Part shown: piece by piece, positions 45,221 through 53,938 of the stretch
How the letters are laid out: each line of letters begins with the position of its first letter
Numbering within the stretch: position 1 is the first letter of the stretch
Assembly (NCBI GenBank): GCA_900596015.1
Contig: UVIF01000024.1
Coordinates: 186,001 to 250,000 of the forward strand
Direction of reading: 5' to 3'
Origin: Pseudomonas viridiflava
Lineage (GTDB): Bacteria; Pseudomonadota; Gammaproteobacteria; Pseudomonadales; Pseudomonadaceae
Length of the DNA stretch: 64,000 nt
The notes under the pieces: model-generated
What the model was told of the DNA's origin: nothing
The model's input: only the letters and a program-made list of their open reading frames with translations
Database searches by the model: none
Position numbers and translations under genes: made by a program

Positions 45221-46471
45221 TCAGAGTGTGCGCACCGCAGTGGGCAGAGGTGCAGCCAGCAAACGTTCGTCGAGCAACCCGAGACCCTCTTGAAACAACT
45301 GATTGCTGCGTTCGGTGTCGCCCAGCTGTGCGAGCAGGCGTGCCAGTTCCGCGCAGGTTTCCGGGCTGCGCTGCAGGCGAAGGCTGCTTTCCAGATAGTC
45401 GCGAGCCTTGCCCCACAAGCGGTTCTGCAGGCACAGGCGACCCAGGGTCAACAACAAGCCGGCATCGTGGGGATGCTGTTTGAGCCAGCCTTCGGCAGCC
45501 TGCAATTGGCGCGCAGGGTCAGTGCCGATCACCAGGCCATAGAGGCGAGCCAGGTGTGTGTCGTACTGGCGTTTCTGCGCAGTTCGTAGCACTTCCTCAG
45601 CCTGGGCTTGCGCGCCTATCTGGCGCAGTTGCTCGGCATAGGCAAGCACCAATGCAGGTTCCTGGCGCTGTGCCGAGCTGAGTGCCTGCCAGGCGCTTTC
45701 CAGTGCAGCCAGGCCTGCCTCGCCCTGCTCCTGAACGGGCAAGTGCGCCGCCACGCTCAGGTTCTCGCCCCAGGCACGTCGCTCGAGCTCGGCAAGTTCA
45801 GCCGCCGGCAAGGCCTTGTCCTTGCGCAGTTGAGGCAGCAGTTTGACCACCGCTGGCCAGTCTCCACGCTGCTGATGCACACGCTGCAGTTGACGCAGCA
45901 CCTGCACGTTGCGCGGATGACGTTCGTGCATGGCCTGCAGGGTCTGCAGGGAACCGTCGCTGTCGCCGCGATCGCTCTGCAATTGAGCATGGTTCAAGGC
46001 GATCGCCAATTCCGCTTGTGGCTGACGCGCCAGCGCCCGTTCGAGCAGGTTGTCGCTTTCTTCATAGCGGCCTTGTTCATTCGCCGCACGTGCTGCACCG
46101 AGGTAATACAGCAATGGCTGACGTTCATTTTCGGCCGCATGCTGCAGGTGCTTCTGGGCACTGGCCCAGCGCCCTTCGGCGAGGTCCAGTTGGCCCTTCT
46201 CGATGGACGTCTGCACGCGGCGATGGCGATTGCGCCCCGACCACGGATTGACCACGCGGCCGGAGCTGACCACGACGCTGATCAGCAGGTAGACGACGAA
46301 CGCCACCAGAACCAGAACCAGCAAGGCCAGCAGCGTGGTCCACAGGCCCGACTCGTAGCGCATCACATGGGGGTAGTCGATCAGTACGTAGCCGGGGTGC
46401 TTGGCCACGGCCAGGCCGAGGCCGACCATGGCGGCAATTACCAGAAACAGGATCACGTAGAACCGTTTCAT
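45221..46471 (-). CDS. hemY: Heme-biosynthesis-associated TPR protein HemY
   Basis: Inner-membrane protein of 416 residues, HemY_N family, not the protoporphyrinogen oxidase that bears the same name in Bacillus. Two N-terminal membrane segments (MKRFYVILFLVIAAMVGLGL and LLALLVLVLVAFVVYLLISV) precede TPR-like repeats (YYLGAARAANEQGRYEESD and later units). It follows hemX with a 4-base overlap. Its role is thought to be in arranging late heme-pathway enzymes; the biochemical activity is unknown. Confidence 0.93.
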   Translation of the reverse strand: MKRFYVILFLVIAAMVGLGLAVAKHPGYVLIDYPHVMRYESGLWTTLLALLVLVLVAFVVYLLISVVVSSGRVVNPWSGRNRHRRVQTSIEKGQLDLAEGRWASAQKHLQHAAENERQPLLYYLGAARAANEQGRYEESDNLLERALARQPQAELAIALNHAQLQSDRGDSDGSLQTLQAMHERHPRNVQVLRQLQRVHQQRGDWPAVVKLLPQLRKDKALPAAELAELERRAWGENLSVAAHLPVQEQGEAGLAALESAWQALSSAQRQEPALVLAYAEQLRQIGAQAQAEEVLRTAQKRQYDTHLARLYGLVIGTDPARQLQAAEGWLKQHPHDAGLLLTLGRLCLQNRLWGKARDYLESSLRLQRSPETCAELARLLAQLGDTERSNQLFQEGLGLLDERLLAAPLPTAVRTL

Positions 46472-47604
46472 GGTTGGTTCTCCACAGCGGCGGGCGCTGC
46501 TTCGTTCGACTTCTGCAGGCCTTCGACCGGTGTATGGCGATGCTGCAGGTAGGCCTGGATGGCGTTGAGGCTGGCATCCAGATCAGGAGTGGTGACCGAA
46601 ACCGGCTGATTCTTGAGTGCGGTCAACTGTTCGATCATGGCCTGGGTGGGGCCATTTTCGCGATTGAAGCCTGCCACCAGAATACTGCGGGCATCGTCCA
46701 GCGCTTGTGTATAGACCTTGCCCTGACCATTGAGCGCGGCCCACTGGGCCTGCTCCAGCGCCAGGCTCAAGGCCAGACGGACCTGGCTCAGGCTCTGCCC
46801 GGCGAGCAACGGCCGGATGCTGTCATCGGGGCTGAAGTCGACCCGGAAGAAACCGGAAATCTTGTTCCACCACTGGCGCCAGCGTGTCTCGCCTTCTGGC
46901 GAGTTGCCTTGCGCAGCTTCTGCAGCGGCCTGGAATTCAGGTGCAAGTGCCGTCAACTGCGTGGCCTGCTCGCGCAAGGCACTCAGCTGCAGGAACAACC
47001 CGGTGCGATCGGGCTGGGTAGTGCCTTGCAGCGACGCCAGGCTGCGGGTCAGTTGTTCGCGTGCAGCGAAGGCCTGCGGGTCGTCCTGCTCGCGCAGGAT
47101 TTCGTCCGCGCCCTGTACCAGTGCCTTGGCGCTGGTGACGTCCTGCAGGGCAGAAAGGCGCAGGCTGGCCAGACGTAGCAGATGCTCCGCTTCGGCCAGC
47201 CGCCAGTCCTTGCGGCTGGCGCCCAGCACGGTTTCCAGACGCTGGCTCAGGCGCTGCTGATCGCCCTGCACTTGGGCAAGCAGGCGATGGCGGTCTTCGA
47301 GTTCATTGGCGTCGGGCAATTGCGCCAGGTCGGCACTGAGTTGCCTTTCGTTGTGTTCCAGCGTCAGCGTTTGCGTGGCCAGCCCTTCGATCACCCGCGA
47401 CTGCTGCTGATGGCCGGCAGTCAGCGTACGCACCTGCCACACGCCCCAGCCTGCGGCGGCCAGACCAGCAGCGGCAAGCAGCAGCGCGATGATCGCCAAG
47501 CCGTTGCCATTGGCCGAGCGCTGTGGGGGCACGGCGGCTGGCTGTTCGAAAGGCGTCTTGGGGACGCTCTGCGGTTCGTCTTTGGGCAAGGCTGTTTCGC
47601 TCAC
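46468..47604 (-). CDS. hemX: HemX family membrane protein
   Basis: A 378-residue protein with one membrane segment (about residues 33-57, GLAIIALLLAAAGLAAAGWGVW) and a long helical periplasmic part (LLRLASLRLSALQDVTSAK). It was once thought to be uroporphyrin-III methyltransferase but lacks methyltransferase motifs. The start is most likely GTG at 47604 (VSETALPKDEPQ), with AAAGGATGG upstream; the open frame beyond has no protein character. It overlaps hemY by 4 bases. Confidence 0.9.
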   Translation of the reverse strand: MSETALPKDEPQSVPKTPFEQPAAVPPQRSANGNGLAIIALLLAAAGLAAAGWGVWQVRTLTAGHQQQSRVIEGLATQTLTLEHNERQLSADLAQLPDANELEDRHRLLAQVQGDQQRLSQRLETVLGASRKDWRLAEAEHLLRLASLRLSALQDVTSAKALVQGADEILREQDDPQAFAAREQLTRSLASLQGTTQPDRTGLFLQLSALREQATQLTALAPEFQAAAEAAQGNSPEGETRWRQWWNKISGFFRVDFSPDDSIRPLLAGQSLSQVRLALSLALEQAQWAALNGQGKVYTQALDDARSILVAGFNRENGPTQAMIEQLTALKNQPVSVTTPDLDASLNAIQAYLQHRHTPVEGLQKSNEAAPAAVENQP

Positions 47605-47653
47605 GTGTCCATCCTTTGCATAGGGGCGCGCTCGCCTCGCTGGCGGTCGCGCC

Positions 47654-48412
47654 TTACGATCTGGGTGCGGCCTGCGTACGCAGCGCCGCCAGCAACGCCG
47701 AGGTACTGGCACCTCGGCAATCCACAACATTCACGGCACCGGCTTCACGCGCCAGCGCAGCTACCCGCGGGCTGGGCACGAACAACGGCAGGGCACGGAT
47801 CACCGGCCACTGCTCACCTGCCAATTGGTGCAAGTGTTGAAAACCCTGCCCACTGCTGACCACCAAGGCGTTCAAGCGTTCCGATGCGATACGTGACGCC
47901 AGCGCACCCGGCGGGTAGACCGGAACGCTGCGTCGATACAGTTGCAGATACTCCACCGTCGCGCCCTGCTCACGCAAGTGCTCGGCCAGAGCCTCGCGTC
48001 CGCCTTCGCCACGGATGATCAGCACCCGCGGATCGGGGCTGGCCAACGCGGCGCGCAATTGGGCCAGATTCAGCAAGGCTTCGCTATCGTCTCCTGTTTC
48101 AGGATACGTCACGTGCAGCCCACGCTCTTCGAGAATGGCCGCCGTGCCGGCCCCGACGCTGAACCACGAGGTCTGCCCGAGGTTGGCAGGCGCGCGATCC
48201 AGGGCCAGGCGCGCGGCGGGCTTGCTGACCACGATCACGGCATTGTATTGATTCAGTTCGGCCAGTACCTGTCGCTGACTGTCGCTGTCCGGTAGCGGCT
48301 CGATCGCCAGCAATGGCAGGCTCGCCGCAAACACACCCTGTTCCAGCAGCGCCTGGGCTTGCAGCACGCACTCGTCGCAGGGTCGGGTCAGCAACACTCG
48401 CCAGGGGTTCAA
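47654..48412 (-). CDS. hemD: Uroporphyrinogen-III synthase
   Basis: Enzyme of 252 residues that cyclises hydroxymethylbilane to uroporphyrinogen III. Family features are NPWRVLLTRPCDECVLQAQ at the start, LNQYNAVIVVSKPAARLAL, VLIIRGEGGREALAEHLREQ and VVSSGQGFQHLHQLAG. The start is inferred to be TTG at 48412, overlapping the hemC stop (TTGA), because homologues begin right at this (M)NPWR position and no ATG is in frame there. It is thus tightly coupled to hemC. Confidence 0.9.
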   Translation of the reverse strand: MNPWRVLLTRPCDECVLQAQALLEQGVFAASLPLLAIEPLPDSDSQRQVLAELNQYNAVIVVSKPAARLALDRAPANLGQTSWFSVGAGTAAILEERGLHVTYPETGDDSEALLNLAQLRAALASPDPRVLIIRGEGGREALAEHLREQGATVEYLQLYRRSVPVYPPGALASRIASERLNALVVSSGQGFQHLHQLAGEQWPVIRALPLFVPSPRVAALAREAGAVNVVDCRGASTSALLAALRTQAAPRS

Positions 48413-49350
48413 GGATGACCGGCCTCGCCGTAAACCGCGCGCAGAATGTCGTCGGCGCCCTGCTCCAGCAAGGCTTCGGCCACCTGTACGCCCAGCTGTT
48501 GCGCATCGGCCAGCGGCGCGCGTGCCTGAGCATGCAGCAGGCGCTGACCAGCCGGGTCGCCCACCAGGCCACGCAGCCAGATCTGCTCGCCTTCGAGCAC
48601 GGCGTAGCAGGCGATGGGCACCTGGCAGCCACCGTTGAGGTGTTTGTTCAGGGCGCGCTCGGCGCTGACGCGGAATTCGGTGTCGCGATGGTGCAACGGC
48701 CCGAGCAAGGCATGGATTTCGCTGTCGCCGGTCCTGCACTCGATGCCAACCGCGCCCTGGCCGCCGGCGGGCAGGCTGTCCTCCACGCTGATGCTGGTAG
48801 TGATGCGCTCCTCGAAGCCCAGGCGGATCAGGCCGGCAGCGGCCAGAATGATCGCATCGTATTCACCGGCATCGAGCTTGGCCAGGCGGGTGTTGACGTT
48901 GCCGCGCAGGAAGCGGATCTGCAGGTCGGGGCGACGCGCCAGCAGTTGGGTCTGGCGGCGCAGGCTGGAAGTGCCGACGATGCTGCCGGGCGGCAGCGCC
49001 TCCAGGCTGTCCCAGGCGTTGGAGACAAAAGCGTCGCGAGGGTCTTCTCGCTCGCAGATGCAATACAGCCCCAGCCCTTCGGGGAAGTCCATCGGCACGT
49101 CTTTCATCGAGTGCACGGCGATGTCCGCCGTGCCTTCGAGCAGGGCGTTTTCCAGTTCCTTGACGAACAACCCCTTGCCGCCGATCTTCGACAAGGGTGA
49201 GTCGAGCAGCTTGTCGCCGCGACTGACCATCGGCACCAGGGTGACCTGCAGATCGGGATGGGCCTGCTCCAGGCGGGCCTTGACGTATTCGGCCTGCCAC
49301 AGAGCGAGCGCGCTTTTACGGGTGGCGATGCGGATTTCGCGAATGGGCAT
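48409..49350 (-). CDS. hemC: Hydroxymethylbilane synthase (porphobilinogen deaminase)
   Basis: HemC, 313 residues, polymerises four porphobilinogen units to hydroxymethylbilane. It begins IREIRIATRKSALALWQAEYVK, with the arginine cluster LPPGSIVGTSSLRRQTQL and the dipyrromethane-cofactor cysteine in LNGGCQVPIACYA. It heads hemC-hemD-hemX-hemY, all overlapping or close, leftward. algR lies 90 bases upstream on the same strand. Confidence 0.97.
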   Translation of the reverse strand: MPIREIRIATRKSALALWQAEYVKARLEQAHPDLQVTLVPMVSRGDKLLDSPLSKIGGKGLFVKELENALLEGTADIAVHSMKDVPMDFPEGLGLYCICEREDPRDAFVSNAWDSLEALPPGSIVGTSSLRRQTQLLARRPDLQIRFLRGNVNTRLAKLDAGEYDAIILAAAGLIRLGFEERITTSISVEDSLPAGGQGAVGIECRTGDSEIHALLGPLHHRDTEFRVSAERALNKHLNGGCQVPIACYAVLEGEQIWLRGLVGDPAGQRLLHAQARAPLADAQQLGVQVAEALLEQGADDILRAVYGEAGHP

Positions 49351-49440
49351 GAATCGATCCGTATGAAGATTAGCGGACGATGATACCAGCTGTGCGGCAG
49401 GCCGCGCCCAGCCCGGCGGACTGGGCAGGCCTGATGAAGG

Positions 49441-50187
49441 CTAGAGGTGCTGCATCATCTTGCGCACGCCGGCCACATGGCGCCGGCTGACGATCAGCGC
49501 GTCGCCGTTGAGCCCCTTCAGATAGAGCTGAAAGTGACCCAGGGGCGTGCGCTGCAAGCGCTCAATGCGTTCGCGAGCCACCAGGGCGTTGCGATGGATT
49601 CGTACGAAGCGGTCGCCGAACTCGTCTTCCAACGCCTTAAGCGGTTCATCGAGCAAGACCTCCCCACCCTCATGGCGCAAGGTCACGTACTTGTGGTCGG
49701 CAATGAAATAGATCACCTGATCGAGCGGAATCAACTCGATGCCTTTGCGGGTTCGCGCGCTGATATGGCTGCGCGGACCGGTCCCGGCTTCGGCCGCCGG
49801 ACGTGTCAGGGCGGCCAGTTGCACTCGGTTGGGTTTTTCCGCTTTCTTCAACGCTTCGAGCAGATGCTCGGAGCGCACCGGCTTGACCAGGTAGCCCACG
49901 GCGCTGACCTGAAAGGCATCCAGGGCAAACTCGTCATGAGCAGTGCAAAACACCACCGCCGGTGGCGTGTCACGCTCGCACAGCCTGGCGGCGACTTGCA
50001 GGCCATCCAGGCCGGGCATGCGAATGTCGAGCAGGACTACGTCCGGCTTCTGCGCCTCGATCATGCTCAAGGCTTCTTCGCCGTTGCTGGCGCCGGGTTC
50101 GAGTACATGATAGCCCTCGAGCTCGCCAACCAGTCGGCTCAAACGTTCGCGGGCAAGGGGTTCGTCATCAACGATCAGGACATTCAT
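49441..50187 (-). CDS. algR: LytTR response regulator AlgR
   Basis: Response regulator of 248 residues. The receiver domain (1-120) starts MNVLIVDDEPLARERL and has the phosphorylation site Asp54 in VLLDIRMPG; conserved Lys is in GYLVKPVRSEHLL. A LytTR DNA-binding domain covers about 140-248 (VIYFIADHKYVTLRHEGGE, FVRIHRNALVARERIERL). In P. aeruginosa AlgR controls alginate, twitching and other traits. It overlaps algZ by 4 bases and is coupled to it. Confidence 0.96.
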   Translation of the reverse strand: MNVLIVDDEPLARERLSRLVGELEGYHVLEPGASNGEEALSMIEAQKPDVVLLDIRMPGLDGLQVAARLCERDTPPAVVFCTAHDEFALDAFQVSAVGYLVKPVRSEHLLEALKKAEKPNRVQLAALTRPAAEAGTGPRSHISARTRKGIELIPLDQVIYFIADHKYVTLRHEGGEVLLDEPLKALEDEFGDRFVRIHRNALVARERIERLQRTPLGHFQLYLKGLNGDALIVSRRHVAGVRKMMQHL

Positions 50188-51251
50188 AGAGCGCTGGATT
50201 CCTGCGTGAGTCTCGCACATGGATAACGTAGACAAGTGAAGTGACGACCGTCACGGCGATTCACGCTAAGACTTGCGCGCGGACCGAAAAGTGCCGCAAG
50301 TCGAGCGCCAATGTTTGCCAGCGCCTGCTGGGTTCCGCCCGACGCCTGCGCCGTGGCGGCCTCTTGGTAGGGATTGCTGATGGTCAATATGAACTCTCCC
50401 CCTTTGTAGTCGGCCTCCACGCTGACCACCCCGCCCGAAATCAATGGGGCGATGCCATGTACCAGCGCATTCTCCAACAATGGTTGCAAAGTAAGTTGGG
50501 GGATCGGCAGATCATCCGGGATTGTTTCGATCCTCCAGTGCAACTGTAGACGCTCGCCGAGACGATATTGCTCAATCGATAAATAACGTTTGGCCAACTC
50601 CACCTCGTCACGCCACATCACCAGGCTGTTGGGCTGGGCCAGACTGGCACGAAACAGGTCGGACAGATTGAGCACCGCCTGCTCGGCCTTGACCGGATCG
50701 CTGACCACCAGGCTGGCGATGCTGTTCAAGCTGTTGAACAGGAAGTGCGGGCGAATGCGCGCCTGCAAGGCCTGGATACGCGACTGCAATTCGGCCTGTT
50801 GCTGGCGCCGCCACTGGCTTTGCAGGTAGAAGTAGCGCAGCAGCAGAGCCGACATGATCAGCCCGATCAGGGCGTGGCGCAGGTACCGATTGACCTCCAC
50901 GGTCGGCGTGTCGAGCCCGCCCAGCTGGAAGTAATCGATCACCGCCGTGCCCGCCAGGGTCAGGCCCACCACCAGGGCGCAGCACAGGCCCCCCGCTACA
51001 CCCGGGCGCAGGCGCGCCAGCCAGGGTCGCAGGGCGCAGAGCAAGGCGGCCGAGAGCAGCACGATCCATTGCACGAACAGCGAAGTGAGCGCCAGGCGCA
51101 CCCAATTGAAGCCTGGGTTCATGGGTTCGGCCAACACCAGCACGAACACCAGCAACTGCGCCAGCACGATCAGCATCAACAGTGCCTGGGGCAGGCATAG
51201 CTCGGGCAGGAAAAAGTCCGGCTCGGGAGGGTTCGACGGCTTGCTGAACAT
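50184..51251 (-). CDS. algZ: Sensor histidine kinase AlgZ (FimS)
   Basis: LytS/YehU-type sensor kinase (355 residues) paired with AlgR. Several N-terminal membrane segments cover about residues 20-150, then comes the His-kinase region with RPHFLFNSLNSIASLV (phospho-accepting His) and an ATP-binding lobe with LQPLLENALVHGIAPL and GGTQQALANIGARLAALFG. ATG at 51251 (MFSKPSNPPEPDFF) has AGGGAA upstream. A REP element separates it from argH. Confidence 0.94.
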   Translation of the reverse strand: MFSKPSNPPEPDFFLPELCLPQALLMLIVLAQLLVFVLVLAEPMNPGFNWVRLALTSLFVQWIVLLSAALLCALRPWLARLRPGVAGGLCCALVVGLTLAGTAVIDYFQLGGLDTPTVEVNRYLRHALIGLIMSALLLRYFYLQSQWRRQQQAELQSRIQALQARIRPHFLFNSLNSIASLVVSDPVKAEQAVLNLSDLFRASLAQPNSLVMWRDEVELAKRYLSIEQYRLGERLQLHWRIETIPDDLPIPQLTLQPLLENALVHGIAPLISGGVVSVEADYKGGEFILTISNPYQEAATAQASGGTQQALANIGARLAALFGPRASLSVNRRDGRHFTCLRYPCARLTQESSAL

Positions 51252-51289
51252 GTACGGTTCCCTGGCTGCTGTAGGGTGTCGCGGGCCTC

Positions 51290-51371
51290 TTCGCGGGTAG
51301 AGACCCGCTCCCACAGGTCAACGTGATCACCTGTGAGAGCGGGGGCGGGCGGCGAGCCCTCTGCCCGCGAA
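51290..51371. repeat. REP-type element with one extended arm, upstream of algZ and argH
   Basis: The left arm (51290-51316, TTCGCGGGTAGAGACCCGCT...) is normal; the right arm (51331-51371) carries an extra GC-rich block (GGGGGCGGGCGGCGAGCCCT) in place of the usual GGGTCTC. The same extended arm occurs in the element after argH (52893-52933) in the opposite orientation. Confidence 0.9.
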
Positions 51372-51477
51372 GGGGTGAATGCAGACAATAGACACCTGCA
51401 CTATGCCGCCAACAGACCCGGGCCGCATTTGTTATTATCGCGGCAATTTCCCGTTCACGCCTTGCACGAGCCAATTC

Positions 51478-52872
51478 ATGAGCACTGACAAGACCAACCA
51501 GTCCTGGGGCGGCCGCTTCAGTGAACCCGTCGACGCCTTCGTCGCCCGCTTCACCGCCTCGGTCGATTTCGACCAGCGCCTGTACCGCCATGACATCATG
51601 GGCTCGATCGCCCACGCCACCATGCTGGCCAAGGTCGGTGTGCTGACCGATGCGGAGCGCGACACCATCGTCGACGGCCTGCGCACCATCGAGCAGGAAA
51701 TCCAGGCGGGCCAGTTCGACTGGCGCACGGATCTGGAAGACGTGCACATGAACATCGAAGCGCGTCTGACCGACCGCATCGGCGTGACTGGCAAGAAACT
51801 GCACACCGGGCGCAGCCGCAACGACCAGGTGGCCACTGACATTCGCCTGTGGCTGCGGGACGAGATCGACCTGATCCTGGGCGAAATCACCCGCCTGCAG
51901 CAAGGCCTGCTGGAGCAGGCCGAGCGTGAAGCCGATACCATCATGCCGGGCTTCACCCACCTGCAGACGGCGCAGCCGGTGACCTTCGGGCATCACCTGC
52001 TGGCCTGGTTCGAAATGCTCAGCCGCGACCATGAACGCCTGGTCGATTGCCGCAAGCGCACCAACCGCATGCCGCTGGGCAGTGCCGCGCTGGCCGGCAC
52101 CACTTACCCTATCGAGCGCGAGCTGACCTGTCAGCTGCTGGGCTTCGAAGCCGTCGGCGGCAACTCGCTGGATGGCGTTTCGGACCGCGACTTCGCCATC
52201 GAATTCTGCGCTGCAGCCAGCATCGCCATGATGCACCTGTCGCGCTTCTCCGAGGAGCTGGTGCTGTGGACCAGCGCCCAGTTCCAGTTCATCGACCTGC
52301 CCGACCGCTTCTGCACCGGCAGCTCGATCATGCCGCAGAAGAAGAACCCCGACGTACCGGAACTGGTGCGTGGGAAGAGCGGCCGGGTGTTCGGTGCGCT
52401 GATGGGCCTGCTGACCCTGATGAAGGGCCAGCCGCTGGCCTACAACAAGGACAACCAGGAAGACAAGGAACCGCTGTTCGACGCCGCCGACACGCTGCGC
52501 GACTCGCTGCGAGCCTTTGCCGACATGATCCCGGCGATCAAGCCCAAGCACGCCATCATGCGCGAAGCCGCGTTGCGTGGTTTCTCCACCGCCACCGACC
52601 TGGCCGATTACCTGGTGCGCCGTGGCCTGCCGTTCCGTGATTGCCACGAGATCGTCGGGCATGCGGTCAAGCATGGCGTTGACACCGGCAAGGACCTGGC
52701 GGAAATGAGCCTGGAAGAGCTGCGCCGATTCAGCGACCAGATCGATGCGGACGTGTTCGAAGTGTTGACCCTGGAAGGCTCGGTCAATGCCCGCGACCAC
52801 ATCGGCGGCACGGCGCCGGCTCAGGTACGTGCGGCAGTCGCTCGCGGCCGCGATTTGCTGGCGGCTCGCTAG
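51478..52872 (+). CDS. argH: Argininosuccinate lyase
   Basis: Last enzyme of arginine synthesis, 464 residues, splitting argininosuccinate to arginine and fumarate. The N-terminal WGGRFSEPVDAFVARFTASV, the TGRSRNDQVATDIRLWLRDE block, and the fumarase/lyase signature GSSIMPQKKNPD are all present. ATG at 51478 (MSTDKTNQSWGGRF) is the conserved start; upstream in-frame codons run through the palindromic element. It is divergent from algZ and followed by another REP. Confidence 0.97.
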   Translation: MSTDKTNQSWGGRFSEPVDAFVARFTASVDFDQRLYRHDIMGSIAHATMLAKVGVLTDAERDTIVDGLRTIEQEIQAGQFDWRTDLEDVHMNIEARLTDRIGVTGKKLHTGRSRNDQVATDIRLWLRDEIDLILGEITRLQQGLLEQAEREADTIMPGFTHLQTAQPVTFGHHLLAWFEMLSRDHERLVDCRKRTNRMPLGSAALAGTTYPIERELTCQLLGFEAVGGNSLDGVSDRDFAIEFCAAASIAMMHLSRFSEELVLWTSAQFQFIDLPDRFCTGSSIMPQKKNPDVPELVRGKSGRVFGALMGLLTLMKGQPLAYNKDNQEDKEPLFDAADTLRDSLRAFADMIPAIKPKHAIMREAALRGFSTATDLADYLVRRGLPFRDCHEIVGHAVKHGVDTGKDLAEMSLEELRRFSDQIDADVFEVLTLEGSVNARDHIGGTAPAQVRAAVARGRDLLAAR

Positions 52873-52892
52873 ACGCCTGGCAGGTTCGGCCT

Positions 52893-52975
52893 CTTCGCGG
52901 GCAGAGGGCTCGCCGCCCGCCCCGCTCCCACAGGATATTCAACACCTGCTGTGGGAGCGGGTCTCTGCCCGCGAA
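52893..52975. repeat. REP-type element with one extended arm, downstream of argH
   Basis: The left arm (52893-52933) is the extended variant (TTCGCGGGCAGAGGGCTCGC ...), the right arm (52949-52975) the normal CTGTGGGAGCGGGTCTCTGC form. The extended arm matches that of the element before argH in inverse orientation, so argH is enclosed by similar elements. Confidence 0.92.
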
Positions 52976-53019
52976 GAGCGCCCCACAGAATCCGACATTG
53001 ACCCCACCGAGAACATCCC

Positions 53020-53298
53020 ATGAGCGACAACATTCCAGACGAAGACGAAGCATTTGCCGAAGCCACCCTCACCCAGGCCATCGAGAATCAGATCGAAAGC
53101 GACAACCCGCCGGCGGCCAAGGCCACGTTCAACAAGCTGACGCTGGTGGGCTATGAGCGCGAGGACATCCTCAACATGATGGCTCATGTGTTGGCGATCG
53201 AGATCGATGCGATTCTGGAGCAGGATCGCGCGTTCGACACCGCCTGGTACGAAGCCGCTCTGCGCGCCTTGCCCGAGCTGCCCGCGGAAAAAGTCTGA
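53020..53298 (+). CDS. Small acidic protein of unknown function
   Basis: A 92-residue protein, MSDNIPDEDEAFAEATLTQA..., acidic at its N-terminus with a helical middle (LTLVGYEREDILNMMAHVLAIEIDAIL) and a C-terminal ALPELPAEKV. No recognised domain. Codon use is like that of neighbouring genes (G/C at third positions) and no stop interrupts it, which supports it as a real gene. It follows the REP downstream of argH. Confidence 0.7.
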   Translation: MSDNIPDEDEAFAEATLTQAIENQIESDNPPAAKATFNKLTLVGYEREDILNMMAHVLAIEIDAILEQDRAFDTAWYEAALRALPELPAEKV

Positions 53299-53423
53299 GG
53301 CTGAACAGGCGCGTTCGCCTGCGGCTGACTACACTGGAAAAACCCCGCTGCCACGGTGTCGGGGTACAGCGTTCAGCGCCCCTCGGTGCTGTCGTTCATT
53401 CCATAAGAAAGTCGGGAGCGCCT

Positions 53424-53732
53424 ATGTCGTCCTACACCCCGGAACTGGTTGCCGAGCTGGAAATCCTTGTCCTGTTCAACCTCGGCAACACCATGGAAGG
53501 TCTGAAAATCCACCAGACTGCATCATCTACGGCCGTTGCCGCCGCGGCTCGCCTGCATGAAAAGGAATTGATCACCAAGCCCGATGGCGGCTACCTGACC
53601 AGCCTGGGCCATGAGGCTGCCGAGCACGCGCAGTCGTTGCTCACCATCCTGGCAGTGGCCAAGCCTGCCCGAGCATCGGGGCTTGATGAGAGCAGGTACT
53701 CTCAGTCGCCAGCAGGCGCCGACAGCGCCTGA
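53424..53732 (+). CDS. TIGR02647 family protein
   Basis: A 102-residue protein of unknown function, recognised as the TIGR02647 family: MSSYTPELVAELEILVLFNL, then EGLKIHQTASSTAVAAAARL and KPDGGYLTSLGHEAAEHAQ. The pattern suggests a small winged-helix-like fold. Its 3' end overlaps the convergent DUF1289 gene by 31 bases. Confidence 0.85.
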   Translation: MSSYTPELVAELEILVLFNLGNTMEGLKIHQTASSTAVAAAARLHEKELITKPDGGYLTSLGHEAAEHAQSLLTILAVAKPARASGLDESRYSQSPAGADSA

Positions 53733-53938
53733 GAGCGGCGCTGATCAGCCGTAGCAACGATCTGGCGCCGCGTATCGTCATCGGCCGAGCGCCAGGCGCG
53801 GATATCCTCGACATGGCGGAAACACCCCTGGCAAACGCGCTCTTCGTCCAGCCGGCACAGGCTCACGCAAGGTGACTGTACCGACGGGCTGACGTTGCTG
53901 TAGAGGGGCTTGGGGGCGCGTGCGGGCTGGCTCACCAT
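53702..53938 (-). CDS. DUF1289 family protein
   Basis: A 78-residue protein with the four cysteines of DUF1289: SPCVSLCRLDEERVCQGCFRHVEDI. They suit a metal-binding site (zinc or iron-sulfur), though function is not known. Its ATG at 53938 overlaps the cyaY stop (TGATG), so it is coupled to frataxin, an iron-handling protein. The longer upstream frame lies inside cyaY and is not used. Confidence 0.87.
   Translation of the reverse strand: MVSQPARAPKPLYSNVSPSVQSPCVSLCRLDEERVCQGCFRHVEDIRAWRSADDDTRRQIVATADQRRSQALSAPAGD

Noticed and set aside
50608..52800. Open frame of 730 codons on the minus strand across argH and the algZ 5' region
   Set aside because: It is antisense to argH and crosses a REP element; the part past 51300 is merely the algZ gene in another frame. 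No recognisable protein.
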